Assembly (NCBI GenBank): GCA_037178675.1
Contig: JAYMGJ010000263.1
Location: 1-64,000, forward strand
Source: Scleroderma bovista
Lineage: Eukaryota; Basidiomycota; Agaricomycetes; Boletales; Sclerodermataceae
Length of the DNA: 64,000 bases
Direction of reading: 5' to 3'
A program made the position numbers and the translations under genes. Below the pieces are notes generated by a model. That model made no database searches and was not told the DNA's origin. It saw only the letters and a list, made by a program, of their open reading frames with translations. Numbering within the stretch: position 1 is the first letter of the stretch; each line of letters begins with the position of its first letter. Below are positions 57,233-64,000 of this stretch, piece after piece.

Positions 57233-57779
57233 GATTATTGAGCATAAATGTAAAACCATTTCTGGTGGCTGTGCAGGCATCACCATATGTGGTGATGGTG
57301 ATCCATATTCAGTGATAGTGGTTCCCAGCATGTGTTCCAGTCATTCATGAAGCCTGTGTTTTCCCTGCCATAAAAGATTATCAGGTGGTCGATATATGAT
57401 AACCAAACACTTATATTATAGAAAATGTTTGTGGATGACTAGCAGATAAATAATAACTAATAAATGGTCCAATGGTTGTGATCATATATGATTGTCTTAA
57501 TCCAACACGGTGGAGATATGGTATGTTGATTCCAAGACCCCTGTTTTGCGCAAATCATGGGGGTCCTTGATTTGCGCATTTTGCACTATTTGATAGGGGT
57601 TTACAAGAACCACTTATATTTGACCATTTTTACATACAAGGATAATATATGTACCAAAAATATAGACCGTTGAGTAAGTGTTTTCACACAAATCATGACG
57701 GTACTTGAAATGTGCATCAGACCATGCTATGAAACAATATTAGATTTCATCAATAGTGTGTAATATAATACCCACATCG
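57233..57779. repeat. Palindrome spacer containing a diverged copy of arm sequence
   Basis: The first ~370 bp are a diverged direct copy of right-arm 59575-59950 (shared TTCTGGTGGCTGTGCAGGCA, TATTATAG, TTTTGCGCAAATCATGGGG), so the spacer derives from the same family rather than from unique DNA. Confidence 0.75.
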
Positions 57780-60700
57780 CAATGTCATCATCACATACCT
57801 TGGCACCATCTCCTGCTTCCTTTCAATCCTTTTCCTTCTTTCTCTTTGCTTCTCCTCCCTCCTTTGCTTGTGTGGGCATCTTGTTTGTTAGTATGAGTGG
57901 TGGTGGTGGTGGTGGTGGTGGTGGTGGTGGTGGTGGTGGTAGGAAGTTGAAATGTTACCATTGTTTGGGTTGAGGGTATAGATTGGATCACTGCAACTTC
58001 TGTCTCCGCTTGTAATTACCTGTACAACTTTCATTCTGCTTCATTTTGTTTCTCACTTTATTCATCAACACCTCGTCTACCTGGTACACTACTACCCTTA
58101 TTTTATTCATAGGATTCATATTTCCCTTACATGTAATTTTGTTCCACATGATTGATTGTTTTAATATCCACACTCCAAATGAAATCTGATCAATATATGT
58201 TGTACTACCCCTGTCTCACCCATTTCAGGTACCCCATCATTTGCGCAGATCCTGTCATTTTATTCACATTTGGTATATTGAATTATCTGTGACACTGTAT
58301 TGCGCATTTCCTGGGCCCCTTCCATATCCGTGAATCATATTGTTATATTATAATATTGTACTATATATTGTCCACCCACACTGTTGTGCAGATCATATCA
58401 ACATGTTTCAGTATTCTATATCAACTACCCCCATAGAATGCGTGCATTATACCAACATGTTGATATATGCTAATATATGTCAGTCATTTTACTTGTGTCA
58501 TGCATGTTGTTGGGATATATGATTTGCATGTTGTATTCCATGTACTGCTTTACCCATACAAACAACTATGGGAGTCTGTGGATCGGTCCGACAAATGCTA
58601 ATAGAACACCTACTTTCATCATCACCAAGTCACATGAAACCACTTAGAATAACTTACTCTACAGTTGATTTCCCATCTACAAAACTCCCTTATCATTCTA
58701 CAATTCCACCCTGAAATCGACCATGTCTGTATCCTATTTCCATCATAATTATCTTCCTGTTTCTTCAATCTTATATTATCATACTCAATCACTCATGCTC
58801 GTCACTCGTCACTCTTAGTATTCTCCCACTCAATTTACTAATTTCTCATCCCCATGTTCACTATTATATCATAGTATTCACTACCCATGTCATTATCATC
58901 ATCTTATATTTTCCTTCTCTTCTACTCATCACTATTTACCATACTTTTCACTCCCCATCTAACTATCATCCATGGTTACTCTACTAATTATTTTATTTTC
59001 ATCCTTGGTGTACTAAATTCACCCATACCTCTGTACTAATTCCCTGTCGCTGTCCAGGTACAATTCTCCTATTTGCTACTCGTGCTTAGTGCCTATCCAC
59101 ATATCTCCATGTATGGTAACAATCACTGCTAGTCAATTTACTATACATGTATGCTAAATTTATGTCCCTGTCCAGGTATGTCCATGTATGGTAGGAATCA
59201 CTCTGCTAATCACTGGTGATCACTGCACAACAACTGTCTTGCACAGGTAAGTTTATTATCAACCGTATTGCCGTGTGCTGCATTTCATCTACTATGTACC
59301 GTCATGTGCATAGATGGTAGTATTTGCTATATGGAGCATACACTAATTTCCTGCAGCCACTTTGATATTGTTGGCCAGGAATCGTTCCTTCTCACACTCT
59401 GGTAATCACTAGTAATGCCTTGAAATCCCTGGTCATCATTGGTAGACAATTTCATAAGGATGTATGCTAAATACAATATATGTGGCTGTGCAGAAACAAT
59501 CATATATGGTAGATGTTGGTGGTAGCCAGTGGAATAGTGAGTACTGTTATTGTTCTAGTCAATTATCCAGCATGAATGCAAAACCTTTTCTGGTGGCTGT
59601 GCAGGCATCACCATGTATGGTGATGGTGATGGTGATCCATATTCAGTAATTGTTGTGCTCAGCATGTGTTCCAGTCATTCATAGAGCCTGTGTTTTCTAT
59701 GCCATAAAATATTATCAGGTGGTCAATATATGATAAGCAAACACTATATTATAGTAATTGTTTGTGCATGACTAGCATATAAATAATAAATAATAAATAA
59801 TCTGATGGTTGTACAATAATTGTTGAGATCATACATGATTATGATAATCCAACACAGTGGATGTAGGGTATTTTGATTCTGAGACCCCTGTTTTGCGCAA
59901 ATCATGGGGCTCCTTTATTTGCGCGTTTTCCACTATTTAATCGAGGGGTTACAATAATGGTAATTAGAATTTATCTGCATGGTTTATCATTTTGATGTTC
60001 ACACTCTTGAATACAATCTGATTGATATATACCTCATGTTATTTGACGTGAGGTATAGTTGTACTACCCCAGTAGCATGCATATCAGGTACCCCCATCAT
60101 TTGCGCAGATAATGTCACCTTATTGATAAGTAGTGACATTGATTGGAATCAGATATGATACAGAGTCACACAAAAGGACATAGAATTCAACTTTATATTA
60201 TCTATCAGTTTGTTCATATACACCCCATGTATTCAGTACACCACCACACATGTTGTACTCTTAGGATCCATATTTTCATCTCATGTAATTTTGTTTGTTT
60301 TATTGGTTTGATTCACACAATCGATTGTTTTAATCTCTGCACTCCAAATGAAATCAGATCAATTTATGCCACATGGTATTTGAAATAACATGTGTTGTAC
60401 TACCCCTGTGTCACACATTTCATGTACCCCCATCATTTGCGCAGATCCTGTCATTTTATTCACATTTGGTGGATTGAATTAACTGTGACACTGTATTGCA
60501 CATTTCATGGACCCCTTCGATATGCATGAATCTTAGTGTTATATTATGATATTGTACTATATATTATCCATCCACACTGTCACGCATATCAAGTACCCCC
60601 ATGATATGTGCAGATCATACCAACACATCTCAGTATTCTAATATATATCAGTCATACAGCTGTGATACGCATATCATGGGGGTATATGATTTGCATGATA

Positions 60701-60818
60701 CATTGCATGTAGTGTTCCACGCACACTTAAATGTATTGGTGTGCGTAGATCAGGGGTACAAATGCTACTAGAACCCTACTTTGACCCTAACCGACTTACA
60801 CAAAAGGACATAGAATGT
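57780..60818 (-). repeat. Right arm of the palindrome
   Basis: 3039 bp, reverse complement of the left arm. The TGG run at about 57898-57942 is four codon-lengths longer than its partner. Confidence 0.85.
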
Positions 60819-62041
60819 AATACCCTCCACACAGTGTTGATCAGGCCTAATAATAGAGCTCTATCAGAGCAAAACCATTACTGGAATTGGCAGGAACCTC
60901 CGCCTGAGGAGGGCATCTATTTGATACATTGTTAGGTACACAAAAAATATATCTAAAGACCGTGGGAACATGAAAAAACTGCTGCCAAGGGTGGACATTG
61001 AGACCGAGACGGAAAGCAGCAGCGACAGCGAACAAAGAGATGGCAACGTCGACTCAACGCGAGTCGAAGAAGCGCGGCTAGCTGGAAGAAGTCAGCGCGT
61101 GCAATGAACCAACAATCGCAAGATAATGACTTACCATCCAGCCTCGTCTCTCGCAGGCGTGGGCTGTGTGCGACCTACGTTGGTTGGGCTGGGCCGAGCG
61201 TTAGCTCGGCAGGGACAAGGCAGGTGGAGCCGCTGGGTGGGCGGGCCACCTGGTTGTCTATGGGTCGCACTACAGTGACTAGTATGAATGGGTGACATTA
61301 TTGGCCGGTGCAAGTAAACTACTACATGGCAGTGTGGTGTATTAATGGGAGCGGTGGGTGGGTACAAAGGAGTGACGTGCAACTGTGCGGGCGCACGAGA
61401 CGGCGTCAACTGTTGTCGTTAGAGAAAGACTACCGAACTCCGCTTGGGCTTCCGCTTGGCTGGACGCTTGCTGCCGGGGAGTTCCGGCAGCTTGACTAGA
61501 CCACCTGCAAAACTCCGAAGGGGGTCATCGAAGACATCGATGCGGGCGTATCAAATTCAAAACTGTAACAATCAGCGCAGTGCAGGAATGCAAAACAACT
61601 TACCTTGGACGGGCATGAGCCGTGCAGCCACCTGGAAATCACTCGAGACATGCCCGTGTGGTCAGTGGGCCAAGGTGTCGACGCAGAAGGTTAAGGACGC
61701 GACCTACAAACGTTTAAGCTCCTGGCTGGCGTGGTCGCTCTCATGAGTCTCATCTCCTTGATAAAATGTAGTAAAAGTGTCGAAATCACCATCAAATGGG
61801 TCAGAGCCATTTCCAGACATGGTTATAAAGTGGAAAGAAGAACTTACCCGTCTAGGCTGGTCCTTGGACTCGGAACGCTTGATTTACAAGCATTCCATTT
61901 CCCTTTGCTTTCTTTGGTTCACCGCACACTACGGGGCTCGCTTCGTCGGTTTTCTCGTCCTGTTGTGCGTTGGCAGCCACTTGCTCGTATACATCTCCTC
62001 CATGCCATCTCCTTCCCTCGCCCCTTTGCTTACAATGATTT
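60819..62041. other. Mostly unrecognised stretch right of the palindrome
   Basis: A 45-residue acidic/Ser-rich frame (MKKLLPRVDIETETESSSDS..., 60970-61107) may be an N-terminal exon, but no continuation was found. Near 61960-62110 broken frames (LLRLGNLVRSNPSD) belong to the recombinase remnant that follows. Confidence 0.35.
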
Positions 62042-62590
62042 GTGTTGGCTCACACAACTCCTCTGTGGGTTTCGGCCTCCTGCGATTGGGCAATTTGGTT
62101 CGGTCTAATCCTTCTGATGGCTATGCTCAGCTGTCTTCGCGTTCTTCAGTTCGTGGACGTCGAGATCTCCTCTTTCTCCTTCGTCGTGCTGCAGCGCAAG
62201 TCTGACACCCTTCATGAAGGCGACACGATTCGGATTGTCCAAACTCCACTTGCTGATGATTCCTTCTCGGTCTTCACCCAATATCTCACCTATCGAGATG
62301 CTTCTTTCCCTCTCAACCCTCTGCTCTGGGTTCGTGCGGATGGGTCGTTCCCACCCGTGCCTGATTCCTTGCCCGCTTTCGCGCCGTCTTCCCTGACCCC
62401 TCTCTTGGTGGTCACTCCTTGCGCTCTGGCGGCGCAACCTCTTTGGCAGCTGCTGGTGTTCCTCCCTACCAAATTCAGGCTATCGGAGCTTGGTCATCCT
62501 CCACGTGCCAGCACCACGTTTGCAAGCATCCTATCTTGTTACAAACTCTTCTTTTTCATCGGCGTCCCCTCCATGATTCTCCCTTTGCTC
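62042..62590 (+). pseudogene. Tyrosine-recombinase (Crypton/DIRS-type YR) remnant
   Basis: Plus-strand pieces read QTPLADDSFSVFTQYLTYRD, PLNPLLWVRADGS, then after a frameshift near 62346 and a TGA at 62364 FRAVFPDPSLGGHSLRSGGA, AAAGVPPYQIQAIGAWSSST and KHPILLQTLLF. The HSLRSGGA box carries the H-x-x-R catalytic motif of the phage-integrase fold. The position where the family has its nucleophilic Tyr (WSSSTWQIYIRKHP-like) reads CQHHVCKHP, so the active Tyr is gone as well. Decayed copy. Confidence 0.6.
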
Positions 62591-63015
62591 CCCTGTGATC
62601 TTTCTTTCTCTTCTCCTTTCTTTTTCCTTACATCTCCCTTCTTAATAGCCATAATAGCTGTTTTTTCCCTTTCGGACCTCTCTCAAGCCTTATCCCTTGG
62701 TTTGCTATCATTTCTCCTAAATGTATTTGTAGTCTGTTTTCCTGTTTGTAGCGCTGCCTCCCAACTGGTCTCTGCGCCTGCGGAGGACCTATGTGACTGT
62801 ACACACGCCAATGCTTATGGTGCGCGTCACCTACATATAACCCTAGAGAAAGAATGCCCAAGGCTGGATTGTTTCTGTTGTTCCAATTCAGGAGTGGCTG
62901 TTCCCTTCATTCCTGGCGTACAGTAGCACAGGGGAGCATCGGAACGTCGGAAGCCTGGAAGAAACTCCCTCCAACCTTGTTTGCCAAAATGTTCGCGTTG
63001 TAACTACGTAGATCA
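62591..63015. other. Unrecognised stretch
   Basis: A continuous frame to 62926 is rich in hydrophobic residues because the DNA is C/T-rich. Nothing convincing. Confidence 0.3.
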
Positions 63016-64000
63016 CTACATATCCATATCGTATTTGTGCTTGAGTAATTTGCAAAGAACGCCGACCTGCTTTGAAATCGTTTTATCCTCCATGGCCAAA
63101 CTCGTCACTTCGTCAATATGCCAGTCCAACACATCAGAAGGTCCTCCATCATCTATAACATAGATGCTGTGCTGCAAGCACTCGAGCGTATCCGTCATTT
63201 TTGGTTCATTCTTCACCACATCTAACAGGCCACGTATGTGGTGGTTGATCAGGTGAGATGCCGAAGCCTTGAAACGTTTTGGCGTGGAATTCACAGCCTC
63301 TTCATCTGCAGATCTCTTCTTCGAGGTTGAAGCTTCACCGGGAACCTATGCAGAGTACCTATTCATGCAAAGTTCGCTCAAATATGAATGAATTACATCT
63401 TCAGCTTTCTCAGAACCTGATGCAGCAGTTCTGTTTTGCGGTGGCGATGCTTCAGCTCTCAGCACCGTGGTACTTGTGACCGTGCCTGATGTACTTGCGT
63501 TCCCCACTTCCACAATAGCCCGTCTCTCTTGCTGGCACAATGCTTTGGCTGTCGGCTCCGTGGAACTTGCGACCGTGCCTGACATGCTTGTGTCCCCTAC
63601 TTGCATAGTAGTTATGTCACCCTAGTGAGAATGGCTTAACTCGAGAGCACACCTTGGATTGCGTTCCCCACTTCCGTAGTAGTCGCTCTCTTTTGCTGCG
63701 GTGATGCCTTGGCTGTCAGCTCCATGGCACTTGCGACCGTACCTGACGTACTCGCATCCTCTACTTGCATAGTAGCCATGTCACCCTAGTTAGAATGGTT
63801 TAACTCGAGAACACACTTTGGCTTGTCAGGCTCTCCGTATGCTGTTTCAACCACTCGGAAGCTGATTCTGCACCCACAGGAACTGGCAGAAGCGTAAATT
63901 CCACTAGATTTTTACCATCGTTACTTGAGCCCCTCAAGAGGCAATGCGCCACACTCCAGACCTTCTGTGGAAGAATTCAGCGATGTGCTTGAGATGCCCG
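63016..64000 (-). CDS. Hypothetical gene with internal repeats, running off the right edge
   Basis: Minus-strand gene; stop at 63018-63016, 5' end beyond the window. The exon nearest the edge reads HCLLRGSSNDGKNLVEFTLL and SASEWLKQHTESLTSQS. Then come two copies of a ~150-bp coding repeat (MQVEDASTSGTVASAME..., MQVGDTSMSGTVASSTE...) rich in Ser/Thr/Ala, a basic segment KKRSADEEAVNSTPKRFK that fits a bipartite nuclear localisation signal, and a C-terminal ~75-residue domain (NHHIRGLLDVVKNEPKMTDT, SIYVIDDGGPSDVLDWHIDE) ending HKYDMDM. Family not recognised. The gaps between repeat copies (about 30 bp, GTGT...CTAG) are shorter than usual introns. Confidence 0.5.

Larger units (their letters stand above)
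54206..60818. mobile_element. 6.6-kb palindrome (foldback-type structure)
   Basis: Arms 54206-57232 and 57780-60818 are reverse complements around a 547-bp spacer. Every segment I compared matched, apart from a CCA/TGG microsatellite that is 12 bp longer on the right and one substitution near 57217/57795. The outer tips are ACATTCTATGTCC. No transposase or long gene is present and no clear target-site duplication. It could be a non-autonomous foldback element or a recent inverted duplication; the cause is undecided. Confidence 0.8.

Noticed and set aside
57033..57245. Poly-Thr / poly-Gly frames at the CCA/TGG tract
   Set aside because: Products of a microsatellite read in several frames; arms differ by repeat number.
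62042..62926. 294-codon frame as one intact membrane protein
   Set aside because: Its first part is a tyrosine recombinase in frame and its second part is the wrong frame of the same gene; the hydrophobicity is a by-product.

Overview
The window looks like a piece of a basidiomycete (Agaricomycete) nuclear genome. The evidence is roughly 50-bp GT-AG introns, a Tnp2-type transposase with the signature found in mushroom genomes, a KDZ-type transposase, a Crinkler (CRN) effector with nuclease and kinase domains, and several families known to me mainly from Agaricomycetes. It is transposon-dense, with hardly any ordinary housekeeping genes. I ran no searches; family names come from motif recognition.

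Region 1 (1-26727) is a head-to-tail array of one large retroelement: three units (7974, 7973 and 9994 bp) and a 786-bp partial fourth, nearly base-identical. Each full unit encodes a 907-aa reverse transcriptase of the Penelope-like (PLE) type that stops before the place where a GIY-YIG endonuclease would be. A 320-aa DEDDh 3'-5' exonuclease follows in the same frame after a single TAA stop. Only unit 3 keeps a further 2022-bp block with a third ORF, 154-bp repeats and a second TATA box. I read unit 1 and the extra block line by line and found no CpG dinucleotide; the first CpG to the right is at 26781. The array ends at 26727 inside a Tnp2 transposase gene, with element 3' ends facing the chromosome interior. 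This is the arrangement expected of telomere-associated, endonuclease-deficient PLEs (Coprina/Athena, 'terminons'). It is the best candidate here for an undescribed system.

Region 2 (26728-38031) holds the truncated Tnp2 gene (minus), a hypothetical spliced gene (minus), an intact four-exon CRN gene (plus, 690 aa), and a set of decayed fragments: an unidentified broken gene, WDR5-like WD40, ubiquitin and a PIF1-like helicase.

Region 3 (38032-50873) is a 12.8-kb composite element bounded by 1.46-kb inverted repeats that carry a 14-bp minisatellite and a ~165-bp tandem repeat. Inside are a 3'-truncated KDZ transposase (minus), a viroplasmin/RNase H1-type hybrid-binding gene with an in-frame stop (plus), a gene with SUMO-site and SUMO-interaction-like motifs (minus), and a well-preserved six-exon gene of a recurrent Agaricomycete family (plus). 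A small hairpin element cuts the KDZ gene.

Region 4 (50874-64000) has gene fragments, low-complexity tracts, a CpG-rich tandem repeat, a nearly perfect 6.6-kb palindrome (3.03-kb arms, 547-bp spacer) full of a recurring GCGCAAAT/ATGGGGGTAC motif, a decayed tyrosine recombinase, and the 3' part of a gene running off the right edge.
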